A DNA stretch of 64,000 nucleotides. Origin: Mangrovicella endophytica. Lineage in GTDB: Bacteria; Pseudomonadota; Alphaproteobacteria; Rhizobiales; Rhizobiaceae. The DNA lies in the NCBI RefSeq assembly GCF_002893625.1, contig NZ_PKMZ01000009.1:62001-126000 (forward strand), given 5' to 3'. Made by a program: the position numbers and the translations under genes. The notes beneath the pieces are model-generated. The model was not told the DNA's origin, did not search any database, and worked only from the letters and a program-made list of their open reading frames with translations. Positions 28,201-39,192 of the stretch are shown in pieces; position 1 is the stretch's first letter, and every line of letters begins with the position of its first letter.

Positions 28201-28659
28201 ATGCCTCTTAACATCAAGGATCTGAAGATCGCCTCGTCGGACTTTGAGCCGCTCGGCCGGCTGCGCGACGAGCATGCCGGCGACAAAGGCAACGTCCTGC
28301 CGAAGCTGACGATCAGCGGCGTTCCCGCGGGCGCCAAAGAGCTCGCGGTCATCTGCCACGATCCCGATGCGCCGCTGCCGAACGGCTTCACGCACTGGAC
28401 CGTCTACGGCATCGACCCCGCGACCACGGATCTGTCGGACGCCCAGGAGAAGTTCCGCGTCGGACCGAACGGCGCCGGCGACAAGCAGTATTACGGCCCG
28501 CAGCCGCCGGCCGGGCATGGCGACCACCACTACTACTTCTGGGTCTATGCGCTCGACACCGAGGTCGAGGGAACGCCGACCCGCGAGGAGTTCCTGGAGA
28601 CCTACGCCGGCAACATCATCGAGCAGAACCGCATCGTCGGCATCTACCAGAACGCTTGA
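28201..28659 (+). CDS. YbhB/YbcL family phosphatidylethanolamine-binding-like (PEBP) protein
   Basis: A 152-residue cytoplasmic PEBP-fold protein with the signature [20 protein letters not shown] and the second conserved region [13 protein letters not shown], which form the anion-binding pocket. Bacterial members have no agreed function; the pocket could hold a small anionic metabolite. It lies 28 bp after the DUF1185 gene in the B6 operon, suggesting that the two act together. Confidence 0.85.
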   Translation: MPLNIKDLKIASSDFEPLGRLRDEHAGDKGNVLPKLTISGVPAGAKELAVICHDPDAPLPNGFTHWTVYGIDPATTDLSDAQEKFRVGPNGAGDKQYYGPQPPAGHGDHHYYFWVYALDTEVEGTPTREEFLETYAGNIIEQNRIVGIYQNA

Positions 28660-28729
28660 GCCGATCTCTGGGCGGGGCTCGCCTCCGCCCTGCGCCGGCT
28701 GTGACGGAAGGGAATGGAAGAGTGCAATC

Positions 28730-29452
28730 ATGAGCGAAGTCAGCGACGCCCGCCGGACGGTGTTCGAGGAGCTGGTGACCGGAACGAAGATCCTCATCAA
28801 CGAGGGGATCATGGACGTGTTCGGCCATATCAGCGCACGTGACCCGGAAGACCCCAACTACTTCTTCCTGGCGCAGAAGCTGGCTCCGGCCGTGATCACG
28901 GTCGACGACATGCAGCGCTTCAACCTCGAGGGCGAGACGACCGACAACCGGCCATCCTACCTCGAACGCTACATTCACAGCGAGATCTACAAGGCGCGCC
29001 CGGATGTGCAGTGCGTGTTGCACACCCACTCGCCAGCGGTGCTGCCCTATTGCTTCGTCGACGAGCCGCTCCGGCCGGTCACGCATATGGGCGCCTTTCT
29101 CGGCGAGAGGGTGCCGGTCTACGAGATCCGCGACAAGCAGGGCGACGAGACGGACCTCTTCGGCAACAGCCCGGCCGTATGTGCAGAGATCGCCGAAAGC
29201 CTAGGCGACCAGCCCGTCGTGCTGATGGCGCGGCACGGCGTCGTCAACGTCGGCAGCTCCGTCCGGCAGGTGGTGTTCCGCGCCTTCTATCTGGAGCAGG
29301 AGGCCGCCGCCCACACCGCCGGCCTGCGGATCGGTACGATCAAGTACCTGTCGGCGGGCGAGCTCAAGGCGGCGGGGAACCTTGTCGGCGCGCAGATCAA
29401 CCGTGGCTGGGACCACTGGTCGGAGCGCCTCCGGCAGAAAGGCCTCCTCTGA
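28730..29452 (+). CDS. 3-hydroxy-2-methylpyridine-4,5-dicarboxylate 4-decarboxylase (class II aldolase fold)
   Basis: Removes the 4-carboxyl group of HMPDC to give MHPC, the oxygenase substrate. The 240-residue protein is a class II aldolase/adducin family member: FGHISARDP near the N-terminus, the Zn-ligand pair HTHSPA, and the third ligand region [10 protein letters not shown] generic fuculose-type aldolase is possible from fold alone, but placement between the oxygenase and the two dehydrogenases that make HMPDC matches the decarboxylase position in the Mesorhizobium loti locus. The ATG of MSEVSDARR, preceded by GGAAG, is taken as start; the open frame runs on upstream across the PEBP gene. 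Confidence 0.86.
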   Translation: MSEVSDARRTVFEELVTGTKILINEGIMDVFGHISARDPEDPNYFFLAQKLAPAVITVDDMQRFNLEGETTDNRPSYLERYIHSEIYKARPDVQCVLHTHSPAVLPYCFVDEPLRPVTHMGAFLGERVPVYEIRDKQGDETDLFGNSPAVCAEIAESLGDQPVVLMARHGVVNVGSSVRQVVFRAFYLEQEAAAHTAGLRIGTIKYLSAGELKAAGNLVGAQINRGWDHWSERLRQKGLL

Positions 29453-29567
29453 TCCGGACGCCTGCGGACCGCGTCACGGCCGCCGGTGCCGCGCAAGGAT
29501 CACTTACCGGCGATTTCAATGATCCCACGGCGCTCCGGCGTCACGGGAGAACGCAACGAAACGAGCC

Positions 29568-31217
29568 ATGTCGCACGCCGAAGATTACGACTACATCATC
29601 GTCGGGGCCGGATCGGCCGGTTGCGTGCTCGCCCATCGGCTGAGCGCGGATCCGAACTGTACGGTGCTGCTGGTCGAGGCGGGTGGCTGGGACCGCGATC
29701 CGATGATCCATATCCCGCTCGGCTGGGGGAAGATCCTCACCGAGCGGCGCCACGACTGGATGTATTTCTGCGAGCCCGAGGAGAATGTCGGCGGACGGCG
29801 CGTCGAGTGCGCCCGCGGCAAGGTCATCGGCGGCTCCTCCTCCACCAATGCCATGGCCTATGTGCGGGGGAACCGCGGCGACTACGACCGCTGGGCGGCC
29901 AGTGGCCTCTCCGACTGGTCGTACGAGAAGGTGCTCCCCTACTTCCGCAAGCAGGAAAGCTGGGAGGGCGGCGAGAGCCGTTTCCGCGGCGGCGCCGGGC
30001 CCGTGCGGACGCAGTTCTGCCGCTACAGGGACCCGCTGATCGACGCCTTCGCCAAGGCCAGCGTCGAGGCCGGTTATCCGCAGACCGACGACTATAACGG
30101 CGAGCGGCAGGAAGGCTTCGGCCGCCTGCAGATGACGATCGCCAACGGCCGGCGCTGCTCGACCGCCTCCGCCTATCTGCGGCCGGCGCTGAAGCGGCCG
30201 AACCTCACCGTCCTTACCGGCGCGATGACCACCAGGATCGTGATGGAAGGCGCGCGAGCGACCGGCATCACCATTAACCACCGCGGCGGCGAGCGGACGG
30301 TTGGCGCGCGCCGCGAGGTACTGCTTTCCGGCGGCGTGATCAACACGCCGCAGCTGATGATGCTGTCCGGCATCGGCGCGGGGGACGAACTCGCCGCCCA
30401 CGGCATCGAGACGCGCATTCACCTGCCGGCGGTCGGCAAGAACCTCCAGGACCACGTCTCCGTCATCCTCATGTATCGGCGCCGCGGCGAGGGCCCGTTC
30501 CTGCGCAAGATGCGCGCCGACCGGATCGGCCTCGACTTCGCCCGGACCTACCTAACGGGGCGCGGCTTCTCCGGCGACGTGCCGGGCGGCGTGGTGGCCT
30601 TCCTGAAGAGTGATCCGTCACGGCCGCTGCCGGACGTGCAGCTGCTGTTCACGGCGGCTCCGCTCGCGGCCTGGCCCTACTTCAAGCCGTTCAAGGCGCC
30701 CTTCGCGGACGGCTTTGCGACGCGCATCGTGGCGACGCAGCCGGAGAGCCGCGGCGCGGTGAAGCTCGCCTCCGCCGATCCCCTCGCGGCGCCGCTGATC
30801 CACCAGAACTTCCTCGCCTCGCCGCGGGACTGGGAGTCGCTGCGCGCCGGCTTCCGGGCGGCGCGCCGGCTGGCGGCCCAGCCGTCCATGCAGCCCTTCG
30901 TCGAGGCGGAGTTCTTTCCCGGGCCGGCCTGCGAGAGCGACGCCGAGATCGACGAGCACATCCGCCGCACTTCCATCACCGTCCACCACCCGGCCGGCAC
31001 CTGCCGGATGGGCGCGGACGAGGCCTCCGTGGTCGATCCGCAGCTGCGCGTGCGCGGCGTCGCGGGCCTCAGGGTCGTCGACGCGTCCGTGATGCCGGAC
31101 CTCGTCTGCGGCAACATCAACGCCGCGGTGATCATGATCGCGGAAAAGGCGGCCGACCTGATTGCCGCGTCCCACTCGCAGACACGCGCTGCGCCCAGCA
31201 TGAGGGAGGCGGCCTGA
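29568..31217 (+). CDS. 4-pyridoxic acid dehydrogenase (GMC family)
   Basis: Oxidises the 5-hydroxymethyl group of 4-pyridoxate to the aldehyde FHMPC. The 549-residue GMC flavoprotein shows [18 protein letters not shown] for FAD, the signature [34 protein letters not shown] (GMC signature 2), and the catalytic region [12 protein letters not shown] near the C-terminus. No membrane helix is obvious, although the characterised enzyme is membrane-associated. It differs clearly from the pyridoxine oxidase encoded at 22920-24512. Its TGA overlaps the next gene's ATG by one base, and that enzyme uses its product. Confidence 0.84.
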   Translation: MSHAEDYDYIIVGAGSAGCVLAHRLSADPNCTVLLVEAGGWDRDPMIHIPLGWGKILTERRHDWMYFCEPEENVGGRRVECARGKVIGGSSSTNAMAYVRGNRGDYDRWAASGLSDWSYEKVLPYFRKQESWEGGESRFRGGAGPVRTQFCRYRDPLIDAFAKASVEAGYPQTDDYNGERQEGFGRLQMTIANGRRCSTASAYLRPALKRPNLTVLTGAMTTRIVMEGARATGITINHRGGERTVGARREVLLSGGVINTPQLMMLSGIGAGDELAAHGIETRIHLPAVGKNLQDHVSVILMYRRRGEGPFLRKMRADRIGLDFARTYLTGRGFSGDVPGGVVAFLKSDPSRPLPDVQLLFTAAPLAAWPYFKPFKAPFADGFATRIVATQPESRGAVKLASADPLAAPLIHQNFLASPRDWESLRAGFRAARRLAAQPSMQPFVEAEFFPGPACESDAEIDEHIRRTSITVHHPAGTCRMGADEASVVDPQLRVRGVAGLRVVDASVMPDLVCGNINAAVIMIAEKAADLIAASHSQTRAAPSMREAA

Positions 31218-32146
31218 TGATCCGTCGCATCGCCATTCTCGGTCTCGGGACCATGGGGCCCGGCATGGCCGCCCGGCTGGCCAGGGGCGGCCTGGACGTC
31301 ACGGCCTACGACATCGCGCCGGCGGCGGTCGAGCGCGCCCGCTCCGCTCTCGGCACGATCGAGGGCGTCCTGGACGCGCTGGAGATCGCCGCGCCTGCCG
31401 GCGGCGCTGGCACGATCCGCTTCACCGGCGACATCGCCGACGCGGTGGCCGGTGCCGACCTCGTGATCGAGAACGTGCCCGAAAACATCGGGGTGAAGGC
31501 GGAGATCTACCGCGCCATCGAGGGGCTGATCGCGGCCGACGTCATCGTGGCGTCCGACACGTCCGGCATCCCGATCACGCAGCTGCAGGCCCACATCTCC
31601 CACCCCGAGCGGATGGTCGGCATGCACTGGTCGAACCCGCCGCACATCATCCCGATGATCGAGGTGATCGGCGGCGAGAAGACCGACCCGCAGACCGTGG
31701 CGACGATCCGGGACCTGATCCGCTCGATTGGGCTGCTGCCGGTGGTGGTGAAGAAGGACGTTCCGGGCTTCGTGGAGAACCGGGTCCTCTACGCGCTGCT
31801 GCGGGAGGCCGTCGACCTCGTCGAGCGCGGCGTGATCGAGCCGCAGGACATCGACACCTGCGTCTCCTGGGGCATCGGCTACAAGATCGCGGTGGTCGGA
31901 CCGATGGCGCTGCTCGACATGGCCGGGCTCGACATCTACCGCTCGGTCTCCTCATTCCTCAACGCCGACCTGGCACGGCGCGAGGACGTCGCGCCGATGG
32001 TCGAGAAAAAGATCGCCGCCGCCACGCTCGGGCTGAAGTCCGGCAAGGGCATCTACAACTACGCCGAGGGCACGATCCCACAGTTGCAGGCCGACCGCGC
32101 CGCCAAGCTGATCGCGGTGCGCCGCATCCTCGAAGGGCGGGGCTAG
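31217..32146 (+). CDS. 5-formyl-3-hydroxy-2-methylpyridine-4-carboxylate 5-dehydrogenase
   Basis: An NAD-dependent enzyme that oxidises FHMPC to the dicarboxylate HMPDC. The 309-residue protein looks like a 3-hydroxyacyl-CoA dehydrogenase: N-terminal dinucleotide motif ILGLGTMGPGMAARLARGG, IENVPENIGVKAEIY, and catalytic His137 in MVGMHWSNPPH. The stretch PGFVENRVLYALLREAV begins the C-terminal dimer domain. The length and the histidine position match what I recall of the structurally known M. loti enzyme. Translation is coupled to the 4-pyridoxate dehydrogenase gene through TGATG. Confidence 0.9.
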   Translation: MIRRIAILGLGTMGPGMAARLARGGLDVTAYDIAPAAVERARSALGTIEGVLDALEIAAPAGGAGTIRFTGDIADAVAGADLVIENVPENIGVKAEIYRAIEGLIAADVIVASDTSGIPITQLQAHISHPERMVGMHWSNPPHIIPMIEVIGGEKTDPQTVATIRDLIRSIGLLPVVVKKDVPGFVENRVLYALLREAVDLVERGVIEPQDIDTCVSWGIGYKIAVVGPMALLDMAGLDIYRSVSSFLNADLARREDVAPMVEKKIAAATLGLKSGKGIYNYAEGTIPQLQADRAAKLIAVRRILEGRG

Positions 32147-32150
32147 AGAC

Positions 32151-33011
32151 ATGGCTCTGGCTGCCGCCCGCGCGCGAAACGACGTTCCAACGCTGCAGGC
32201 CGTCGCAAGCGTCGCGGCGGCTTCCGACCTGATCAGCGCCCGCGGCGTCTCCGTAACGATGGGGTCCGGTCGCCACCGCCAGGTCATCCTCGACAACATC
32301 GACCTCTCGGTCCCCGAGGGATCGTTCGTGTCGCTGATCGGCCCATCAGGCTGCGGCAAGAGCACGCTCCTGAAGGTGCTGGCCGGGCTCGTGGAGCCGA
32401 GTACCGGTCGCGTGTCGGTCGCCGGCCATGCGCCGGCCGACGCGGCACGCCGGCGCATGATCGGGCTCGTCTTTCAGGACGCCAACCTGCTCCCGTGGAA
32501 GAACGCCGTCGACAACGCCTCCATGCTGCTCAGCATCGCCGATCCGACGCTGTCGAAGGCGGCCTTGCGCGAACGCGGCCAAGCCATGCTGGACCTCGTC
32601 GGACTCGGCGACGCCGCCCACAAGATGCCGAACGAACTCTCCGGCGGCATGCGCCAGCGCGTCTCCATCGCCCGGTCGCTGGCGCTCGACCCGGCCGTAC
32701 TCCTGATGGACGAGCCCTTCGGTGCCCTCGACGCCATCACCCGCGACACGATGGGGCAATCGCTGCTGGAGATCTGGGAGCGGACGGGCAAGACGATCGT
32801 GCTCGTCACCCACTCGATCGACGAGGCGGTGCACCTGTCGAAGCAGGTGCACGTGCTCGGGATCAAGCCGGGGCGGATCATCGAGACGCTCGACGTCCCG
32901 CTGCCCTACCCGCGCGAGGTATCGATCGTCGAGCACCCCGACTTCATCAGGCTCCACAACGGCTTGCGCGCGCTGCTGCGCGACAGCCACCGTCCGGGGC
33001 AGCCGTCATGA
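32151..33011 (+). CDS. ABC importer ATP-binding protein (NitT/TauT type)
   Basis: A 286-residue ATPase that energises uptake with the two following genes. Walker A is GPSGCGKST, the Q-loop region VFQDANLLPW, the signature LSGGMRQR, Walker B LLMDEPFGALD, and the switch His is in LVTHSIDEA. It follows the FHMPC dehydrogenase gene by 4 bp and overlaps the permease gene as ATGA. Subfamily relatives import nitrate, taurine, sulfonates or thiamine precursors; here a B6 vitamer or pyridine intermediate is the likely cargo. Confidence 0.92.
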   Translation: MALAAARARNDVPTLQAVASVAAASDLISARGVSVTMGSGRHRQVILDNIDLSVPEGSFVSLIGPSGCGKSTLLKVLAGLVEPSTGRVSVAGHAPADAARRRMIGLVFQDANLLPWKNAVDNASMLLSIADPTLSKAALRERGQAMLDLVGLGDAAHKMPNELSGGMRQRVSIARSLALDPAVLLMDEPFGALDAITRDTMGQSLLEIWERTGKTIVLVTHSIDEAVHLSKQVHVLGIKPGRIIETLDVPLPYPREVSIVEHPDFIRLHNGLRALLRDSHRPGQPS

Positions 33012-33817
33012 GCGTCCAGTCCTCTTCCGTCACCCCACGCGAGATGCCGGCCTGGCGATTCGTCACCGACCGCTGGTTGCCGCCGGTCATCCTGTCCGTC
33101 ATCACCCTCCTCGCCTGGGAGGCGGTGGTGCGGATCTTCGCGATCTCGCCCTTCATCGTGCCGGCGCCCTCGGCCGTCGCGGAGGCACTGGCCGCCAACT
33201 GGGGGACGCTCCTGCAGGCGAGCATCGTGACGGCGGAGGAGATCCTGCTCGGCTTCGTCGTGTCCGTTGTGGCGGGCGTCGCGCTAGCCCTCCTCATCGT
33301 CCGCTTCGACTGGCTCGGCCGCGCCCTCTATCCGCTGGTTGTTCTGTTCCAGAACGTGCCGAAGGTGGCGCTGGCGCCGATCTTCATCCTGTGGTTCGGC
33401 TACGGCCTCGCGCCCAAGATCATCCTGATCCTGGTGATCGCCTTCTTCCCCGTGACCCTGTCCATGCTGGCCGGCATGGAGTCCGTGGACCGCTCGCTGG
33501 TCTCGCTGATGAACTCCGTCGGGGCGAGCCGCAGCCAAATCCTCCTGCGCATCCGCGTGCCGCACTCGCTGCCGAACCTCATGGCCGGCATGAAGATCGC
33601 CGCGACCTTGAGCGTCATCGGCGCCATCGTCGGCGAGTTCGCCGGCGCCTCGGACGGGCTCGGCTACGCCATCCAATTCGCCTCCACGCAGCTCGACACG
33701 CCGCTGGTCTTCGCCGCGCTGCTGCTCGTCTCGGTCCTCGGCATCGTCTTCTACTACGCCGCCGAGCTGCTGGAACGGCTGGTGGTGCCCTGGGCACCGA
33801 AGTTCAGCGGCCGCTAG
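33008..33817 (+). CDS. ABC importer permease (NitT/TauT type)
   Basis: A 269-residue inner-membrane permease with about six helices. The EAA-type coupling loop is seen around SLMNSVGASRSQILLRIRVPHSLP, and the family stretch FQNVPKVALAPIFILWFGYG is clear. The ATG overlaps the ATPase stop by 4 bp. It forms the channel for the THI5-like binding protein encoded 42 bp downstream. Confidence 0.92.
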   Translation: MSVQSSSVTPREMPAWRFVTDRWLPPVILSVITLLAWEAVVRIFAISPFIVPAPSAVAEALAANWGTLLQASIVTAEEILLGFVVSVVAGVALALLIVRFDWLGRALYPLVVLFQNVPKVALAPIFILWFGYGLAPKIILILVIAFFPVTLSMLAGMESVDRSLVSLMNSVGASRSQILLRIRVPHSLPNLMAGMKIAATLSVIGAIVGEFAGASDGLGYAIQFASTQLDTPLVFAALLLVSVLGIVFYYAAELLERLVVPWAPKFSGR

Positions 33818-33859
33818 CCGACCCATGGGTTTCAGGTTCAACGAAAAGGGGAACAGGAC

Positions 33860-34873
33860 ATGCTGAGGCGCTCATTGATCAAGGCGGCGGGGATCGCCGC
33901 GGTGGCCGGCTCTCTCTGCCTCGGCACGCTGCCGGCGCTGGCCGCCGACCAGGTCGCCGTGCAGCTCGATTGGGTGGTGCGCGGCAACCACGCCATGTTC
34001 TTCGTCGGCAAGGAGAAGGGCTTCTTCGCCGACAACGGCATCGAGGTCACCGAGATCCGCAAGGGATCCGGCTCGCCCGATACGATGCGGCTGGTCGGCA
34101 ACGGCAATGCCGAGTTCGGCTTCGGCGACCTGCCGACGCTGGCCGTCGCCCGCTCGCAAGGAGTGCCCGCCGTGGCGCTGGCGGCGGTGAACCAGAAGTC
34201 CCCGCTGGCGATGCTCTCGCTCGCCAAGACGGTGAAGCTGGAGAAGCCCGACGACCTGAAGGGCCTCACCATCGGCATCCACCCGGCCGGCTCGACCTAC
34301 ATCTTCTTCCGCAGCTTCCTTGCCGCCAACGGCCTGACCGAAAAGGACATGACGCTCAACAGCGTGTCGCCGCCGTACGAAAGCTACCTGCTGCTCGGCC
34401 GCGTCCAGGCCGTTCCGGGCTATCTCGACGCGGAGGTCCCCGAACTGGAGGCGAAGGCCGGCGGCCCCGGCTCGCTCAGCGTCATGCAGGGCGCCGACTT
34501 CGGCTGGAAGGCCTTCGGCTCCGGCCTCCTCACCTCGGACGCGATGATCAAGGAAAAGCCCGATCTCGTGGGCCGCTTCGTCAAGGCCTACATCAAGGCC
34601 TTCGACTACGTCGCCGCCCATCCCGAAGAAGCAGCCGAGATCACCGCCAAGGCCGTCCCCGGCTACGCCGACAAGAAGGACGTCCTGCTCGCGCAGATCC
34701 AGGCCGACATCCACAGCACCTTTACCAGCCCGGAGACCGAGGCACATGGCCTCGGCTGGATGAGCAAGGCGCAGTGGGAGGAGACGCTAAAGACGCTCTC
34801 CGAGCAGGGCGTGCTGAAGACCACGCCAGCGGTCGACAGCGTCTACACCGACACCTTCCTGCCGAAGAGCTGA
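33860..34873 (+). CDS. ABC transporter substrate-binding protein, NMT1/THI5-like
   Basis: A 337-residue periplasmic binding protein with a Sec signal (about 28 residues, ending PALA before ADQVAV). The mature N-terminus VQLDWVVRGNHAMFFVGKEKGFFADNGI is typical of the NMT1/THI5 fold that binds pyrimidine precursors of thiamine. GSGSPDTMRLVGNGNAEFGF forms part of the pocket. With the adjacent permease and ATPase it makes a complete importer. Eukaryotic THI5 of the same fold uses PLP as a substrate, which makes a B6 vitamer ligand chemically reasonable, but this is inference. Confidence 0.88.
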   Translation: MLRRSLIKAAGIAAVAGSLCLGTLPALAADQVAVQLDWVVRGNHAMFFVGKEKGFFADNGIEVTEIRKGSGSPDTMRLVGNGNAEFGFGDLPTLAVARSQGVPAVALAAVNQKSPLAMLSLAKTVKLEKPDDLKGLTIGIHPAGSTYIFFRSFLAANGLTEKDMTLNSVSPPYESYLLLGRVQAVPGYLDAEVPELEAKAGGPGSLSVMQGADFGWKAFGSGLLTSDAMIKEKPDLVGRFVKAYIKAFDYVAAHPEEAAEITAKAVPGYADKKDVLLAQIQADIHSTFTSPETEAHGLGWMSKAQWEETLKTLSEQGVLKTTPAVDSVYTDTFLPKS

Positions 34874-34937
34874 GGCGGGACGAACCGATGGCGCTCCGGA
34901 CCGGCATTTGCACAGACGCAGGCCGTCCGGGGCGCGG

Positions 34938-35366
34938 CTACCGGCAGCGGAGCCGGCCGGCCTCCTCGCCGCAGGTCACGGCCCGCGAACTGGAAGGCCC
35001 TGCCGAACGGTCGAGGACGATCTGGGAGCGGGTCCCGTATGCATCCCGCGCAAAGCCGCACCAGAGCGTCTCGACCGCCATGTTCTCCCGCTTGTCGTTG
35101 AGAAGCGAATACGCCGCCGTCGACGGATCGCGCCAGAGCTCGATGCTGGCGGTGGCTCCAGGCGCGACCGGGGTCGGGGCGGCCGAATACCAGTGGGCGA
35201 GATCGATGTGGCACGCCAGCGGAGCGCCGGCCGCATTGGTGATCGTCACAGGGACGCGGTCGAGCCCATCGGTGCCGCGGCGCACCTCGATGTGGTGCAG
35301 CTCGACTGCGCCGGCAGGCAGTGCAGAAACGAGGAAGACAGCAGCGTAGTAAGCGTTCAATCTCAT
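34938..35366 (-). CDS. Small secreted cysteine-containing protein, unknown function
   Basis: A 142-residue hypothetical protein with a predicted signal peptide (MRLNAYYAAVFLVSALPAGA, cleavage before VELHH). The mature part has a beta-rich look and four cysteines (in PLACHID, LWCGF, VTCGE and RLRCR), which could form two disulfides in the periplasm. It is the only minus-strand gene inside the otherwise plus-strand B6 operon run, between the two ABC importers. I do not recognise a family. The open frame extends 66 codons upstream, but that part is not signal-like and lies in the divergent control region. Confidence 0.6.
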   Translation of the reverse strand: MRLNAYYAAVFLVSALPAGAVELHHIEVRRGTDGLDRVPVTITNAAGAPLACHIDLAHWYSAAPTPVAPGATASIELWRDPSTAAYSLLNDKRENMAVETLWCGFARDAYGTRSQIVLDRSAGPSSSRAVTCGEEAGRLRCR

Positions 35367-35407
35367 GTCATTCTCGGGAAATCGAGGGTGAAACGGGAGA
35401 GACACTA

Positions 35408-35435
35408 AACAGTTCAACCAAAAACAACAGTTCAA
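35408..35435 (+). repeat. Direct repeat in front of the BMP transporter operon
   Basis: AACAGTTCAA occurs at 35408-35417 and again at 35426-35435, an 18-bp period, in an A-rich stretch that is unusual for this GC-rich region. It lies just before the GGAGG ribosome-binding site of the binding-protein gene and could be a regulator site or an unstructured translation enhancer. Confidence 0.45.
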
Positions 35436-35448
35436 AATGGAGGCTCGC

Positions 35449-36486
35449 ATGAGAAATACATTTGTTACTGCTGCAAGTGCTGTTGTACTTTCCCTTGCGC
35501 TACATGCGTCCGCGCTTGGCGCCGAGATCTCGTCGATCGCGATCCTGACGCCGGAGGAGGGCACGGATTACGGCTGGAACCAGCAGGGCATCGACGCCTG
35601 CAAGGCCGCCGCCGAGGCGGCCGGGATCACCTGCGAGGTGGCCCAGGGCCTCGGCTACGGCGACGTCCGCCCGGCGCTGCGAGAGCTCTCGGAAGACGGT
35701 GCCGGCCTGATGATCGCGCATGCCAGCGGCTACAACACCGCCGCACCCGAGATCGCAAGCGAGACCAAGACACCGGTCGCTATCGTCGACACGCCGCAGG
35801 GCCTCCAGAAGGGTCTCGTCGCGGACTACACGCTGAGCGGCCACGAGGGCGCCTATCTCGCCGGTCGTCTCGCCGCCAAGATGAGCCGGTCCAAGCATGT
35901 CGGCATCGTCGTATCGGGCGAGCCGCCGTCGTGGAACGCCCAGTCCGCCGGCTTCGCGCAAGGGGTGAAGGCCGAGAACGGCGACGTAAAGATCACCTAC
36001 GCCGTGATTGGACCCGCCGCCTACAGCGACGCCGCCGGCGGCCGGCGGGTGACCGAAAGCGTGATCGCGGCCGGCGCCGACATCATCTTCGGCCAGGGCA
36101 ACGGCTCCAGCTTCGGCATGCTGCAGGCGGTGGAAACCACCAAGGCCGCGGATGGCGGCAAGGTCTATTTCATCGACGTGATCGGCGACAAGACGCCGGT
36201 GAGCAAGGGCTTCCTCCTCAGCTCCGTGGTCTGGAACATCACCCCGATCTACGCGGCGATGATCAAGGACATCAAGGACGACACCTTCGGCACGAAGCAC
36301 TACGCGATCGGGCTCACCGATGATTCCGTGAAGCTGCTGAAGACTGATCAGATCCCCGACGACGTCTGGGGCGCGGTCCAGAAGATCCGTGACCAGATGA
36401 TCTCCGGCGAGATCAAGATCGAGCCGGTCTTCGAGGCGACCGCCGTGCGTGGCCTGATGACCGACGTGTCCGCAGCTGCGCAGTAG
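35449..36486 (+). CDS. BMP-family ABC transporter substrate-binding protein
   Basis: A 345-residue periplasmic protein of the basic membrane protein (BMP/PnrA/Med) family, whose members bind nucleosides, riboflavin or related compounds. The signal peptide ends ALG before AEISSIAIL, and there is no lipobox cysteine. Family stretches are LTPEEGTDYGWNQQGIDAC, YTLSGHEGAYLAGRLAAKMS and FGQGNGSSFGML. The ATG at 35449 is preceded by GGAGG at five bases, so it is preferred to the ATG at 35437. The first codons are AT-rich compared with the rest. ATPase and permease genes follow after a strong hairpin. Confidence 0.88.
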   Translation: MRNTFVTAASAVVLSLALHASALGAEISSIAILTPEEGTDYGWNQQGIDACKAAAEAAGITCEVAQGLGYGDVRPALRELSEDGAGLMIAHASGYNTAAPEIASETKTPVAIVDTPQGLQKGLVADYTLSGHEGAYLAGRLAAKMSRSKHVGIVVSGEPPSWNAQSAGFAQGVKAENGDVKITYAVIGPAAYSDAAGGRRVTESVIAAGADIIFGQGNGSSFGMLQAVETTKAADGGKVYFIDVIGDKTPVSKGFLLSSVVWNITPIYAAMIKDIKDDTFGTKHYAIGLTDDSVKLLKTDQIPDDVWGAVQKIRDQMISGEIKIEPVFEATAVRGLMTDVSAAAQ

Positions 36487-36494
36487 GCGTACCC

Positions 36495-36519
36495 GGCCGG
36501 AGGGGCTCACCCTCCGGCC
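36495..36519 (+). other. Intercistronic hairpin after the BMP binding-protein gene
   Basis: A perfect 10-bp inverted repeat (GGCCGGAGGG / CCCTCCGGCC) with a 5-base loop, placed 9 bp after the binding-protein stop and 23 bp before the ATPase start. Such hairpins typically protect the upstream message and reduce expression of the downstream membrane subunits. Confidence 0.7.
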
Positions 36520-36541
36520 ACTGGATTTCAGCTGGAAGCCG

Positions 36542-38100
<1,559 letters not shown>

Positions 38101-38104
<4 letters not shown>

Positions 38105-39189
38105 GCCAGGACGCCCTCCCCGCCGTCGGGCTCGATGCTTCCGCTGGCCGCAGCAGCCGCCGCGACCTCGCACGAAGGCTCGCGATCACCGTGGTTCCGA
38201 TCCTCGTCTCGCTGGTCATCGCGGGCTGCGTGCTGCTCGCGGTCGGCGTCGACCCCTTCGCCTATTACGGCTTTGTCGTGCAGCGCGGGCTCCTGTCGGG
38301 GCTCGGCCTCCAGCAGACGCTGACGCGCATGGCGCCGCTCCTGTTCATCGCGGCCGGCCTGATCGTCGCCTTCCGGGCCGGCATCTGGAATCTCGGCGGC
38401 GACGGGCAGTTTCTGCTCGGCGCGGTGACCGCCGCGGCGAGCGCGCCGCTGCTGGTGCAGGTCCTGCCGGCATGGCTGGCGCTGCCGATTGCCTTCGTCA
38501 TCGCAGCGACGGTGGCGATGCTCTGGTCGCTCCTGCCGGCGCTGCTGCGCGCCTATCAGGGCGTCAACGAGATCATCACCACGCTGATGATGAGCTTTCT
38601 CGGCGTCTCGCTCGCCAACGTGCTGGTGAAGCTCGTCTTCCTGGATCCGTCGACGACCGTGCCGCAGACCCGCACGCTTCCGGTTCCCGACCGGCTGCCG
38701 CGCTTGTTCGAGACGACCGTCACCAGCGGCCTCGTCTTCGGAGTCGTCGCGATCGTCGGCGTCCATCTGATGATGACGCGGACGGCCTTCGGACTGAAGC
38801 TGCGGACGGTCGGTGCCAATGCGCGCGCTGCGGTGCATGCCGGCCTCGACGTGCCCGTTCTCGTCAGCGCCGTCTTTGCCCTCTCGGCCGGGCTGATCGG
38901 CCTCGGCGGCGCCATCGACGTCGTCGGCACGCAGGGCAACGTCAGGGCCGACTGGAACCCGGCCTACGGCCTTGCGGTGATCCCGGTCGTGTTCCTCGCC
39001 CGCATGAACGGCTACGCCGCCATCGGCTTCGTCTTCCTCCTGTCGGTGCTGTCGATCGGCGGCGAAAGCGCAGCACGGCGGCTCGGCGTGCCGCAGACCT
39101 TCACGCTGGTGCTGGTGTCGATCGTCCTGATCACGCTCGCCATCGCCGAATATCTCGACCACCGGTTCGACCGGGCGCGGAGGGTCTGA
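38101..39189 (+). CDS. ABC transporter permease 1 (nucleoside/BMP-type)
   Basis: A 362-residue inner-membrane permease of the BPD_transp_2 family with about nine helices. Characteristic stretches are LLFIAAGLIVAFRAGIWNLGGDGQ and AYQGVNEIITTLMMSFLG, followed by a periplasmic loop and TRTAFGLKLRTVGANARAA. The ATG overlaps the ATPase stop by 4 bp. It pairs with the shorter permease 3 bp downstream to form a heterodimeric channel. Confidence 0.92.
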
Positions 39190-39192
39190 GCC

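Noticed and set aside
32722-35349. A very long open frame (875 codons) on the plus strand across three transporter genes
   Set aside because: It runs in another frame over the clearly coding ATPase, permease and binding-protein genes and its translation is Arg/Pro-rich low-complexity sequence typical of GC-rich shadows.
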